From positions 523,742 through 587,741 of the forward strand of contig JABZFP010000041.1 of NCBI GenBank assembly GCA_014237395.1: a DNA stretch of 64,000 nt, read 5' to 3'. A program made the translations under genes and the position numbers. Below are positions 7,802-16,102 of the stretch, one piece after another. This DNA comes from Desulfobacteraceae bacterium (GTDB lineage: Bacteria; Desulfobacterota; Desulfobacteria; Desulfobacterales; UBA5852). Every line of letters starts with the position of its first letter. Position 1 is the stretch's first letter. Under the pieces are notes generated by a model. The model was not told the DNA's origin, made no database searches, and worked only from the letters and a program-made list of their open reading frames with translations.

Positions 7802-8554
7802 GTGATCAACCTTACGATTGACGGCCATAACTTTCAGGCTGAAGACGGCCAGACGGTTCTGGAAGTCGCCCGGGCCAACGATATCCGTCTGCCGGCGCTA
7901 TGCTACCATCCGGCTTTGAAGCCGTCCGGGGCCTGTCGGCTCTGTGCGGTTGAGGTGACGGGGAAAAGCGGTCGCTTGACGACGATGCTGTCTTGTGTGC
8001 TCCGCGTCAAAGAGGGGCTTGCGGTTCGCACCACGGGCGAGCTGGTAAAACGCGCCCGCCGGCAGGCCTTCGAACATCTGTTAACCATGGCCCCCCAGTC
8101 GGAATCGGTCCGCGAACTGGCCGCGACCTGGAATGTCGATCTGGGTCCGCGGCCGGATGGCTGCATTCGCTGCCGTCTCTGCGTCCGTGTCTGCGGTGAA
8201 ATCGTGGGGCCGGGCGCCCTGGTGATGCACAAACGGGGCGGCCAAAATTATGTGGAACCGATCGAGGGCCGCTGCATCGGCTGCGGTACCTGTGTCAATA
8301 TCTGCCCCACCGACGCTATCCGGATGGAAGACAAAGACAATGTGCGCACCATTTACATCCGGGACGACGTGATCGGCCGTCATCCCTTGGAGCGCTGCGA
8401 AGGCTGCGGGGCGCTGTTTGCCACCCAGCGGTTTCTCAACCATATTCACGACCGTGTGACGCCGCATCCCGATCTCAAGGAACATCACCGCTACTGCCCC
8501 ACCTGCAGCAAACTTTTTTCCGACCGCATTAAATCTTTCCAGAACCGACGGTAG
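7802..8554 (+). CDS. NuoG/HndD-type N-terminal iron-sulfur protein (SfrA-like)
   Basis: Electron-transfer protein of 250 residues starting at GTG 7802 after an AAGGAG site. Residues about 1-75 form a [2Fe-2S] domain (CYHPALKPSGACRLCAVEV, with a further Cys in LSCVLRV). Residues about 115-180 hold two [4Fe-4S] groups, CIRCRLCVRVC and CIGCGTCVNICPTDA. The C-terminus adds two CxxC pairs (CEGC, CPTC). The His-Cys3 [4Fe-4S] motif that normally sits between the [2Fe-2S] domain and the ferredoxin domain in NuoG and [FeFe] hydrogenases is missing: the LLTMAPQSESV stretch has no cysteines. It has no catalytic domain of its own, so it is probably an electron relay for the flavoprotein and the molybdopterin subunit. 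Confidence 0.85.
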   Translation: MINLTIDGHNFQAEDGQTVLEVARANDIRLPALCYHPALKPSGACRLCAVEVTGKSGRLTTMLSCVLRVKEGLAVRTTGELVKRARRQAFEHLLTMAPQSESVRELAATWNVDLGPRPDGCIRCRLCVRVCGEIVGPGALVMHKRGGQNYVEPIEGRCIGCGTCVNICPTDAIRMEDKDNVRTIYIRDDVIGRHPLERCEGCGALFATQRFLNHIHDRVTPHPDLKEHHRYCPTCSKLFSDRIKSFQNRR

Positions 8555-8571
8555 TCTCCTCGTAAAAGTAA

Positions 8572-8600
8572 AGGGGTGAGCAGATATTCTGCCCACCCCT
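8572..8600. terminator. Hairpin between convergent genes
   Basis: Stem of AGGGGTG and GCAGA paired with TCTGC and CACCCCT, one internal mismatch, loop TAT. No long T run follows on either strand, but it lies exactly between the convergent ends of the redox cluster and the lipoprotein gene, so it may serve both directions. Confidence 0.6.
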
Positions 8601-8688
8601 ACAAATACGGTCACAACGTGGCATAGATGGTTAAAGTGTAAGCGCCGCGCGATTTATCCGATATGTTAATCTATAGGTCGGCAGCGGT

Positions 8689-9576
8689 TTACTGTTTCAG
8701 GGCCAGTGAATAAATGCCCACCGGCTTGGCCGCCTTAAAAAAGCCGGCTTCTTTACCAGGCGTATAGATCGCTTTGAGGTAAATGCTGCTGTCAGGCGAA
8801 GGGTTCTTTAATACCAGACGCCCGGCCATTAAGCCAACACGCCAGCCGTTGTAATCCACATAACGACTGTCATCGGCGTAGCCTTGGTCGCCATCGGGTG
8901 AGCTTGAGATCACCAGACTGGCTTTGGCGGAAGGGGACATCTGGTTCAGGAAAAACACGGCCATTACATAATCGTCCTGTTTTCCCGGAACAACGGTCTT
9001 GGGATCAATAGCCCGTTCACCCATGTACTGGTAGAAAGCGGAAAAGCTTTTCGGCATATTGTCTTTGTTTAGGGCCGCTGCTTTAGCCGGCACGACAAAA
9101 CAGACCGTTTCGGGCACAGTGTCGAAGAGGGGACGGAGACGGACCGATGCCACGACGGCCTGATCTTCCTGCATGGTGTAGCCTGTTTCGAAAGCAACGG
9201 CCGTCCGGCGGCCCAGGCCGTCTTGGAACTCCATGCGTCCTTCGGCGGAGCGGGCCGCTGTTGCCGAACCCGTGTTCACATACTGCCCCAGGCAGGCGGA
9301 TTGTAATTTGAATCCAGGCTCAACCACGTTGTTGGTGCCTAAAGACTTCTTTACCGTGCTGTTTAACCGGACATTCGCTGGAACAGTGTATCCACCCAGC
9401 CGATTGCCGATGGCGCGCGTTACCATGGCCGCATCCGGTGGCATGGCCTCCAGAGAATCGGCAACCAATGCTTGTGATGAGGTACCACCCATCATCTGAT
9501 TTGCCGTGCTGCATCCCATCATCATGCCCAGAACGATCAATAGGATTGTCATTTTACATATTCGTTTGGTGATCAT
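8689..9576 (-). CDS. Probable lipoprotein of unknown function, paralogous to the next gene upstream
   Basis: 295 residues from the ATG at 9576, chosen over the longer frame because a GGGAGGA site precedes it and the protein then begins with a lipoprotein-like signal (MITKRICKMTILLIVLGMMM then Gly-Cys). The lipobox MMGC is slightly atypical. The mature part, roughly residues 90-260, aligns by eye with the N-terminal domain of the neighbouring 9612-10877 product: both have EGR..(L/M) then a DGL-R pattern, a strand ending in a hydrophobic (C/F)FVPA motif, then a FxxA/FxxY helix and a Y-V/T-hydrophobic-AFxx strand. No known catalytic motif is visible. It is the last gene of a four-gene exported cassette. 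Confidence 0.7.
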   Translation of the reverse strand: MITKRICKMTILLIVLGMMMGCSTANQMMGGTSSQALVADSLEAMPPDAAMVTRAIGNRLGGYTVPANVRLNSTVKKSLGTNNVVEPGFKLQSACLGQYVNTGSATAARSAEGRMEFQDGLGRRTAVAFETGYTMQEDQAVVASVRLRPLFDTVPETVCFVVPAKAAALNKDNMPKSFSAFYQYMGERAIDPKTVVPGKQDDYVMAVFFLNQMSPSAKASLVISSSPDGDQGYADDSRYVDYNGWRVGLMAGRLVLKNPSPDSSIYLKAIYTPGKEAGFFKAAKPVGIYSLALKQ

Positions 9577-9611
9577 CTTTAGTCCTCCCGTTGATCGGGT
9601 CGTTTTGTGTT

Positions 9612-10877
9612 TCATGGGGTGGATAACTGATTGGGCCACATCCGCGATTCGAAACGGTTGACTTTGGTGTTCGACGCGGGGGTATTACCAAGTTGGCCTG
9701 GCATGGGGCCGGCCGCATCGGCCAGATAACAAAGCAAGCCGGCGCTCAGCACACCGTCAGCAGGAAGACCACAAGCGGTCTGGTAGGCGCGGAGGGCCGT
9801 GACGGTCTTTTGGCCCATCTGGCCGTCAACTGGCCCCGGATCGTATCCCAAGGTTTTCAGGGATGCTTGTGCCAGCTGAATCCCGGGCGGGTTTTCGGTT
9901 GCGTCTAAAAGCGCAAGCAATTCCGGTGAGGGTTTCCCATCAACTATGATACCCTGCTGTTTCTGAAAACGCTGGATAGCCTGGCGTGTTTTGGCTCCCA
10001 ATTGGCCATCGGCCACCCCCGGATCAAAGCCGCGCTGTGCAAGGGCGCTCTGGGTGCGTTTCAGTAGGGAATGGGTCGAGTAGGTGTTGGCCAGCCAGGA
10101 GGATTGCCCTTCCCGGAGGATTATGTTGAAGGATACTTCTGCCCCCTGGTTGTAGGCGAATTTCGCCGGAAGGATGGTATAGCACCAGCCGGCTTGGTTT
10201 TTTTCGGATTGTTGCAGGGCCTTTTTCCTACTGTCGACCGCTTCGCCCTGAACCAGTTCCATTTGCATCTCGGGCGGCTGCCGGTCCATCATGAAGGCGA
10301 TGACCGTATAGGGTCTTGGTTGAGCGTCGGCCCGGCCGGCGCCTTCTTGCGGGATGGCATTTTTATTGGCTTTCAACAAGGCCTCTTGGAAGGAAAGGCC
10401 TTTGAAGCCAGCCGCCGGCACGCGGGCCGCCGGCACGAAAAACAGGGCGCTCCGGGGAGCAGGGGCATAGGCCGGGGTCAAATCCACGCTTGTTACGGCC
10501 AGCGTGTCGGCCTCTTGGAAGGTGGCCGCGAACCGTGTCATGATGACCCGGCTCAACCCATCCCGGTGAGAGATCAGGCCGTCCAGACGCCCCTCGCCGC
10601 TCTTGATGTCAAAATTGCGGATCATGACCCCGGCAAGGAAAAAATCCTTATCGGCAATTGCGCCATCAATGTTTTTTAGCGCTCGGGTCTGTTCGATCGC
10701 CTTTATGCTGGCCAAGTTGTCATGTTGGCGGCTCATCGCGAAGCCGATGGCTTTCGCAATTTTCTGGGGCCGGGAATCGGTGAGACCTGTCGCTGCGGTT
10801 GCTGTTGTGACATAAACAGCGGCCAGGCCAACGATGATTCCCATTGTGATGGTCAAGTTCTGCCATCTAAGTTTCAT
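9612..10877 (-). CDS. Exported protein with two peptidoglycan-binding repeats
   Basis: 421 residues, with a signal peptide (hydrophobic run ending in TTATAATG near residue 30) and a GGAGGG ribosome site. Residues about 70-240 are a domain shared with the adjacent lipoprotein. Residues about 275-325 and 335-385 are two PG_binding_1 modules, each with the RGFDPG/LGYDPG, (A/V)DGQ(L/M)G and K..Q/A(I/L)..(F/Y)Q pattern. No hydrolase domain is present, so a role in anchoring to or sensing the cell wall is more likely than cleavage. It overlaps the frame of the downstream lipoprotein only if the longer, rejected start of that gene is used. Confidence 0.75.
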   Translation of the reverse strand: MKLRWQNLTITMGIIVGLAAVYVTTATAATGLTDSRPQKIAKAIGFAMSRQHDNLASIKAIEQTRALKNIDGAIADKDFFLAGVMIRNFDIKSGEGRLDGLISHRDGLSRVIMTRFAATFQEADTLAVTSVDLTPAYAPAPRSALFFVPAARVPAAGFKGLSFQEALLKANKNAIPQEGAGRADAQPRPYTVIAFMMDRQPPEMQMELVQGEAVDSRKKALQQSEKNQAGWCYTILPAKFAYNQGAEVSFNIILREGQSSWLANTYSTHSLLKRTQSALAQRGFDPGVADGQLGAKTRQAIQRFQKQQGIIVDGKPSPELLALLDATENPPGIQLAQASLKTLGYDPGPVDGQMGQKTVTALRAYQTACGLPADGVLSAGLLCYLADAAGPMPGQLGNTPASNTKVNRFESRMWPNQLSTP

Positions 10878-10906
10878 TGCAACCCTCCTGCATGGATATT
10901 TTTAGT

Positions 10907-11524
10907 TTATTGAAGTGGGCGGGGACGGGGATCTGCGATATGCTCCAGGTGTTGACGTTGCGTTCGGTATGGCCTGGCAGGGATTTGTTCTCTGATTTGG
11001 GTGATGCCATAGCTGATAGCGGCCTGAGCCGGTGGGGGAACGGGAACAAAGCCCACAGCAAAATCCTGGAAGGCGGCATCAACCGCTTGTTCTCCAGGAT
11101 TATCATCATCGCTGAGGACATAGGATGTCGTTCCAGACCAGGCGCCTCCGGCCGCAGCCTGTCCAAGTACAGTCCACCCTGCGCCGCCCGTGGCATAACC
11201 GATGATAATGCCCCCTGCCGTTACCATGATAAATTCAAACGCTGCCGACAGTTCTTGCAACTCCTCTTCGGATAACTGCCGAGGCCCACCGGTGACAGGC
11301 GTTTCACCTACACTGGATAATTCAGACGGCGGAGCCGGAGACACAAACTCCATATCGATGGGGGTAAAGCCTGCCGGCACGATGCTGCCACCACTCGTGC
11401 TTGGGCCCATGTTCGATAAAGGATCCCCACCATCGCCGGGGCCACCGCCATACCCATAAGCTGGTAGCCCGGAAAGTGTCATCAGGAGGACAGTGGCCAT
11501 TGACCCGTAAAGAAATCTACGCAT
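10907..11524 (-). CDS. Secreted glycine-rich protein of unknown function
   Basis: 205 residues from the ATG at 11524, which follows AAGGAG at 5 nt. A signal peptide (MRRFLYGSMATVLLMTLSG) is followed by a Gly/Pro/Ser-rich low-complexity stretch and a hydrophobic glycine-zipper-like region around residues 95-135 (TAGGIIIGYATGGAG) that may insert in a membrane. The C-terminal 40 residues are basic and proline-rich. I recognise no family. It lies 30 nt from the next gene in the same exported cassette. Confidence 0.6.
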   Translation of the reverse strand: MRRFLYGSMATVLLMTLSGLPAYGYGGGPGDGGDPLSNMGPSTSGGSIVPAGFTPIDMEFVSPAPPSELSSVGETPVTGGPRQLSEEELQELSAAFEFIMVTAGGIIIGYATGGAGWTVLGQAAAGGAWSGTTSYVLSDDDNPGEQAVDAAFQDFAVGFVPVPPPAQAAISYGITQIREQIPARPYRTQRQHLEHIADPRPRPLQ

Positions 11525-11575
11525 AAACACTCCTTTCTGGTTAACTAAAACGTGAATAAAAATAGTTGTAAACCG

Positions 11576-13225
11576 TTATTCATCTTTTCCCGCGAATACA
11601 CCGGCCCCTATCCGGATACATTCCAGAGAGGAGCCTTCTTGCGGAATGACTTCTGGTAAAACAGCCGCAAATCCCTTGCGGTTCAAGCGGGAAAGAGCCA
11701 CCGGCGGGCTGTCGTTGCCGGCGGCGTCCACATGGGTCAGCAGCAACTCGGTATAGGGCGTGATGGCTTTGGACGCGAACACCAGCCAGCGGCTGTTGGG
11801 CGACCAGCTGTGCCAGGAGTTCATGCGCCCGGTGTTGCACCTCATCCGCCGGGCCTTGCCCCCTTCGGCCGGTATCAGGTAAAGAGCGCTGTCCGGCTGG
11901 AGGACCAGACCGGTGTCGCTCTGGTTGAAGGCAATCCATCGTCCGTCAGGTGAATAACGTGGGAAATAATTACTGCGTCCGTTCTGGCTGGCCCCCTCAA
12001 GCGGCATCGGCTTGCCGCCGTTGCCGTGATTAAAGGGCAGGGTATAGAGATCGAAGCGAATTCGGTAACGCCGGTTCAGATCCGCAATCGTTTCGCCCTT
12101 GGCTGGCGTCAGATACTTTTTATCCTGCATCAGGTCCACCAAGGCGGCATTCACAGGCGCACGGGCAAAAGCAACGGTCTGGCCATCCGGGCTCCACGCC
12201 GGACAGGTCTGAACGGCATCGGTTCGGTCAGCTCCTGGAAGGGCGGCAAACCGGCGTTCCCCACGATCGTAAACTGCAAGGTAGCCTTCAATAGGGAAAA
12301 AAAGCTGGGAAAACCAGATATCTGGCAGCATGGCAAACAGAGAGGTTTCCTTGACCGTGCTGACAAGGTAGCGTCCGCAGGGCGATACCTTCGTAAACAG
12401 CCCCATGCTGGATCGGCCGTCTTCCGGTCCAAAGGTGTTCCAGCTGATAAAATGGCCTTTATCAATCTGCATCCGGGGCGTCACCGGTGCCAGCAGATAA
12501 CCGCCTTTGTCCCCGTTGCGATCCACGTCCATTCCAAAAACCTGTCCGTTCGGCGAAAAAGTGTGGCAGTGTGCGCAGGAACGGACGCCTGTCAGCACGG
12601 TTCGTGGAGGCTCGTACGCGGTAATATCGGCCAGTACCCAGGCGGATTGTTCCGGATGCTCACGTGCCGTCAGAAACGGCAACCGCGTCTGCTTGTAAAA
12701 AAGAACGCCGTCGAAGGGATCTGGTGAAATCGAAAAGGTGATTTGCGTGCGGTTTACCGGCTGCAAGCCCTTTGATCGGTTGACGCCGATTATGGTCAGC
12801 GTGGCGGCATTGTTCCCCATGTGTCGCAGCAGCCAATTCCAGGTGGTCTGCTCGGGCACCCAGCGGGGTTGGTCCGTGAAACAGCAGACGCGCTCCCCCC
12901 CGGCGGCTTCGATCACCACCAGCCAGGCATCCGAAAAAAGGAATGTATCGTTCCAGAAAAAATGCGGGGCGGCCATATTCGGCGGGAAAACAGCACCGTC
13001 GTCCGGGTGGCCGATGACGATTTCAGGTAAATATACGTCGGACGACATATGGGCTAACAGGTCGTCAGCACTTGTGCGAGCCGTTGCCGCATCCCACGTT
13101 TCAATAAGGTTGATATACTTCAGGGGGGTATTCTCAGGACGTGCTGAAACCGGCGCATCGATTAAAGCGGATAGCACTATGAGCAGGCCGAGCAGGGATG
13201 TGGTCCGCGTCACGATTGCAAGCAT
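11576..13225 (-). CDS. Exported PD40/TolB-like propeller protein with one c-type haem motif
   Basis: 549 residues with an N-terminal signal peptide (hydrophobic residues about 9-27, ending in PVSA-R). A CAHCH motif (CxxCH) near residue 218 is a c-type haem attachment site, followed by a possible distal Met. Residues about 260-540 contain TolB-like WD40/PD40 blade repeats: WSPDGQTVAFAR, YSPDGRWIAFNQ and WSPNSRWLVFAS. The combination suggests a periplasmic beta-propeller with a single covalently bound haem, used for redox sensing or protein interaction. It is the first gene of the minus-strand cassette 13225-8689. The ribosome site is weak. Confidence 0.75.
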   Translation of the reverse strand: MLAIVTRTTSLLGLLIVLSALIDAPVSARPENTPLKYINLIETWDAATARTSADDLLAHMSSDVYLPEIVIGHPDDGAVFPPNMAAPHFFWNDTFLFSDAWLVVIEAAGGERVCCFTDQPRWVPEQTTWNWLLRHMGNNAATLTIIGVNRSKGLQPVNRTQITFSISPDPFDGVLFYKQTRLPFLTAREHPEQSAWVLADITAYEPPRTVLTGVRSCAHCHTFSPNGQVFGMDVDRNGDKGGYLLAPVTPRMQIDKGHFISWNTFGPEDGRSSMGLFTKVSPCGRYLVSTVKETSLFAMLPDIWFSQLFFPIEGYLAVYDRGERRFAALPGADRTDAVQTCPAWSPDGQTVAFARAPVNAALVDLMQDKKYLTPAKGETIADLNRRYRIRFDLYTLPFNHGNGGKPMPLEGASQNGRSNYFPRYSPDGRWIAFNQSDTGLVLQPDSALYLIPAEGGKARRMRCNTGRMNSWHSWSPNSRWLVFASKAITPYTELLLTHVDAAGNDSPPVALSRLNRKGFAAVLPEVIPQEGSSLECIRIGAGVFAGKDE

Positions 13226-13592
13226 ACAGGCTTCTGAGTCAGTTGGGTCGTGTTAGTAGGGCCCATTGCATAAAATATACTCATTTAATTAACATGTTTT
13301 AGTCTGAATAGAAATAAGCTCTTCTTTACAATCGCCATGCCATAAAATAAAAAATCTAATAATAGTAATATTCACAATGTGTTAGTATCGATAAAGTTTA
13401 TTTTGAAGATCGCCAATGTAAATATTGTAAACAATTATTCCTAATTTTAAGTAATTACTTGTGTGTTGATCGGACAATTAGGAAAAAGAATGGTCATGGG
13501 TATCCCAAGGCTTGGGGAATATATTATGGCAGGAATGGAGATATGATAAAACAAAGGGGGCTATGGTGTGAACCATAGCCCCCTTCTTTGAA
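13226..13592. other. AT-rich intergenic region
   Basis: About 370 bp, clearly lower in GC than its neighbours between 13260 and 13500. No gene is visible. It should hold the promoter of the exported cassette (a TATATT box lies near 13276-13282 on the minus strand, without a good -35), a short palindrome CCCAAG/CTTGGG around 13503-13516, and the tRNA-Val terminator. Confidence 0.5.
13554..13585 (-). terminator. Intrinsic terminator after tRNA-Val
   Basis: Twelve-base-pair stem (GGGGGCTATGGT at 13556-13567 with ACCATAGCCCCC at 13572-13583), loop of four. Read on the minus strand it is followed by TTTGTTTT. It ends the tRNA-Val transcript and possibly the pgsA operon. Confidence 0.9.
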
Positions 13593-13667
13593 TGGTAGGC
13601 ACGATTGGATTTGAACCAACGACTTCTACCGTGTCAGGGTAGCGCTCTCCCCCTGAGCTACGTGCCT
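13593..13667 (-). tRNA. tRNA-Val (GAC)
   Basis: Complete cloverleaf on the minus strand: acceptor AGGCACG with CGTGCCT, D stem GCTC/GAGC, anticodon stem CTACC/GGTAG enclosing loop CTGACAC (anticodon GAC), T arm GTTGG-TTCAAAT-CCAAT. Discriminator A and the CCA end are encoded (13593-13596). It lies 79 nt behind pgsA and may share its transcript. Confidence 0.95.
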
Positions 13668-13746
13668 TTAAATTGTAAATGGGGCAATTAGCATCCTGTT
13701 GGATTTATGTCAAGCAAAATAGAGGGATACCCAACGATGGCGGTGG

Positions 13747-14322
13747 TCAGTGCTCGGGTTTGTCCTGCTGTTCCTGACTTAAAAGGGTGATGCCTAAAAC
13801 GACGTAGTGCAAGCCGGAGACCGTTGTCAGGAGCGTGGTAAACCAGAAGAGAGGCTGCAGCAATGGTTGCACGGCCGCTATTTCAAACCGCAGCAGGACC
13901 AGAAACACGGTTGCCAGCTGTATGGCGGTGGTGCATTTGCTGATCATGCTGGGGCGAATGGTAAAGGCTACGTGAAAGAAACGCAATATGGCGATGCCCG
14001 TGATGATCAGGATGTCACGACTGATGACCACTACTGCCAGCCAGCTGGGGATAACCTGCTGCACGGCCAGGGCGATGAAGGCCGCGGTGAGGAGCAGTTT
14101 GTCGGCAATAGGGTCGAGATGGGCTCCCAGGACGGTTTTCTGATTGAACCAGCGCGCAAAGAGCCCATCCAGCCCGTCGCTGACGCCTGCTATGAAAAAA
14201 ATCAACAAGGATAGCTGGTACTGGCCCTTGATCATAAAGATCACAAAAAGCGGTGTGATCAGAATGCGGAGCAGGGTCAGCAAGTTGGGGATGTTGATGA
14301 TGACGCCGGGCGAACGGGTCAC
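13747..14322 (-). CDS. pgsA: CDP-diacylglycerol--glycerol-3-phosphate 3-phosphatidyltransferase
   Basis: Makes phosphatidylglycerol phosphate from CDP-diacylglycerol and glycerol 3-phosphate in the inner membrane. 191 residues, about the family length, with several hydrophobic segments. The CDP-alcohol phosphotransferase signature DG-x2-AR-x8-G-x3-D-x3-D is present as SDGLDGLFARWF...LGAHLDPIADK around residues 48-75. The start is GTG at 14322, overlapping the stop of the upstream gene by four bases (GTGA), so the two are translationally coupled. Confidence 0.92.
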   Translation of the reverse strand: MTRSPGVIINIPNLLTLLRILITPLFVIFMIKGQYQLSLLIFFIAGVSDGLDGLFARWFNQKTVLGAHLDPIADKLLLTAAFIALAVQQVIPSWLAVVVISRDILIITGIAILRFFHVAFTIRPSMISKCTTAIQLATVFLVLLRFEIAAVQPLLQPLFWFTTLLTTVSGLHYVVLGITLLSQEQQDKPEH

Positions 14323-15038
14323 GGCGATTCCTGTTGCTGCACGGGTTCCGCAGGCGCCAGGTCGATGCGGAAGGCGTTGTCGGATTCCTGGTAAACCCGG
14401 GTGGTAAATCCGTCATGCTGCTCCCGCAGCAGGGCTTCGGCAAAGGCGCCGGCCGATCCGCGGTAGCTGACTGAAAGGGTCGTTTGATTCGGGAGGATCT
14501 CGCGGATTTGCACGGACTCGACACCCTCCATCTTATTCAAGTTGCTACGGAAGAGAACGAAACTGGAAAGGTTATCCGTTCCCATAACGCTCAGGGAGAG
14601 GCGCACCGCAGGCCGGGCGTCCGCCAGAACAATGCCGGCCGTGCGCAATTTGTCCTGAATCATGCGGCCGGAAACCTTCGCCTGGACCAAGATCCGGTAG
14701 TGATTGCCCTCATTCACTTCGTTGAGCATTTTATAATACTGGATGAATTTATCGGCCTGGTTATAGATAACGGTGTTGATATCCGAAAAGTGCTGCACGA
14801 GCAGTTCCTGGGGGAGCAATTCGGCCGTCATCTGTTCCACCGCGACACGCTTGCCGTTGGCAATGGCCTGTTCTTTGGCGGCGTTAAGGCCGCCTTTCTG
14901 AACCAGGCTGGTGCCGACCACCAGGTATGTTTTGGAGGCTGGCGGTGACGATTGGGCGGCCGCGTCGATAGCCCCGATAATGATAAGCGACAGGGTGAGG
15001 ACGATGCCCCAGCACGTTATACGGCGTCTTGGATTCAT
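14319..15038 (-). CDS. Exported FlgT-like protein of unknown function
   Basis: 239 residues from the ATG at 15038, preceded by GGAGG; the longer frame to 15125 is rejected. A signal peptide (RRRITCWGIVLTLSLIIIG, cleavage near AAAQ) is followed by a region like the N-terminal domain of flagellar assembly protein FlgT and related envelope proteins: G-x-SLVQKGGLNAAKEQAIANG then VAVEQM. The C-terminal half alternates beta and alpha segments and contains a GVESVQIREI stretch like the small ligand-binding domains of this group. No flagellar genes are in the window, so the exact role is open. Confidence 0.6.
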   Translation of the reverse strand: MNPRRRITCWGIVLTLSLIIIGAIDAAAQSSPPASKTYLVVGTSLVQKGGLNAAKEQAIANGKRVAVEQMTAELLPQELLVQHFSDINTVIYNQADKFIQYYKMLNEVNEGNHYRILVQAKVSGRMIQDKLRTAGIVLADARPAVRLSLSVMGTDNLSSFVLFRSNLNKMEGVESVQIREILPNQTTLSVSYRGSAGAFAEALLREQHDGFTTRVYQESDNAFRIDLAPAEPVQQQESP

Positions 15039-15121
15039 GCGTACGAAACCTCCTGCTGTTTGATGAACGGGTGTCTTGCGTTTCAATGATGCATCGGCCA
15101 TCGTTGGCCGGTATGACACGA

Positions 15122-16102
15122 TCACGCGCGGCGCTGCAGTGTGAAATCGGCAAGATCATGCAGTATGCCGGTTGTCTCTGACGGCTTGAATTTCGAAAGG
15201 GCTTCTTTCGCAAGCCTTACGTGTTCCCGCGCCTTCTCGCGCGTGTAGGCCAGGCCGCCGTAATGCTGCAGCAACGCTTTCAGGGCTTCGAAGTCCTCGG
15301 TTGTAAATGACGGGTTGCGGATAATGCTGGCCATGCGTGCGTGATCCCGGCTGTCAGCAGCCTGGAGGGCGGCGATGACCGGCAGGGTGAGTTTGCCTTC
15401 CCGCAAATCCGCGCCGGCTTTTTTGCCCAGTTCTTGCGTGTCGGAAGTATAATCAATGAGATCGTCCGCCATTTGAAAGGCAAGGCCAAGATTAACGCCA
15501 TAGGTCGACAGGGCCTCGATTCGATCCGGCGATGCGTCGGCCAGCAGGGCCGCCGACCGGCAGGCGCCTTCGAACAGGACGGCGGTCTTGCGCCAGATAA
15601 CTTCCCGGTACTCGCTCTCGTTCAGGGATAGATCGCCTTTCCGGCTCAGCTGATGGATTTCGCCCTGGGACATGTTTTCGGTAATCCCCGCGACTACTTT
15701 GATGATGTCGATATTTCCGGTGCCGGCGGCAATGGTGAGGGCCCGGGCCAGAAGAAAATCACCCACCAGAATCGTTGTCGCATTGCCCCAGATGGAATGA
15801 GCCACCGGTCGGCCGCGACGCAGGTCCGCCTCATCGATTAAATCATCATGCAGCAGGGTGGCGGCGTGGAGGTATTCCAGGGATATTGAAAAGGTTTTAT
15901 CATAGTCACCGCGGTAGTCGCACATGCGGGCGGCCAGAACAAGGAGCAGGGGGCGCAGCCGCTTGCCGCCGCTGAACAGAATGTGGCCGGCCACCTCTCG
16001 CACGAGATCCAGGTGGGGATTCAGATGATGCACAAGTTCCGCCTCGATCTCGACCAGTTCATCTTTGACCAGGCTCAGGATGCGGGTCTTCAGATCATTC
16101 AT
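15122..16102 (-). CDS. ispB: Polyprenyl diphosphate synthase (IspB/IspA family)
   Basis: Condenses isopentenyl diphosphate units to a long-chain polyprenyl diphosphate, probably for menaquinone side chains. 326 residues, trans-isoprenyl synthase fold. First aspartate-rich motif HDDLIDEADLRRG (Asp 86, 87, 90), second motif QMADDLIDYTSD near residue 212, plus GGKRLRP near 45-51 for IPP binding. Start ATG at 16102 overlaps the stop of rimO by four bases, so the two are coupled. Length suggests the long-chain (octaprenyl or similar) type rather than farnesyl synthase, but chain length cannot be fixed by eye. Confidence 0.9.
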   Translation of the reverse strand: MNDLKTRILSLVKDELVEIEAELVHHLNPHLDLVREVAGHILFSGGKRLRPLLLVLAARMCDYRGDYDKTFSISLEYLHAATLLHDDLIDEADLRRGRPVAHSIWGNATTILVGDFLLARALTIAAGTGNIDIIKVVAGITENMSQGEIHQLSRKGDLSLNESEYREVIWRKTAVLFEGACRSAALLADASPDRIEALSTYGVNLGLAFQMADDLIDYTSDTQELGKKAGADLREGKLTLPVIAALQAADSRDHARMASIIRNPSFTTEDFEALKALLQHYGGLAYTREKAREHVRLAKEALSKFKPSETTGILHDLADFTLQRRA

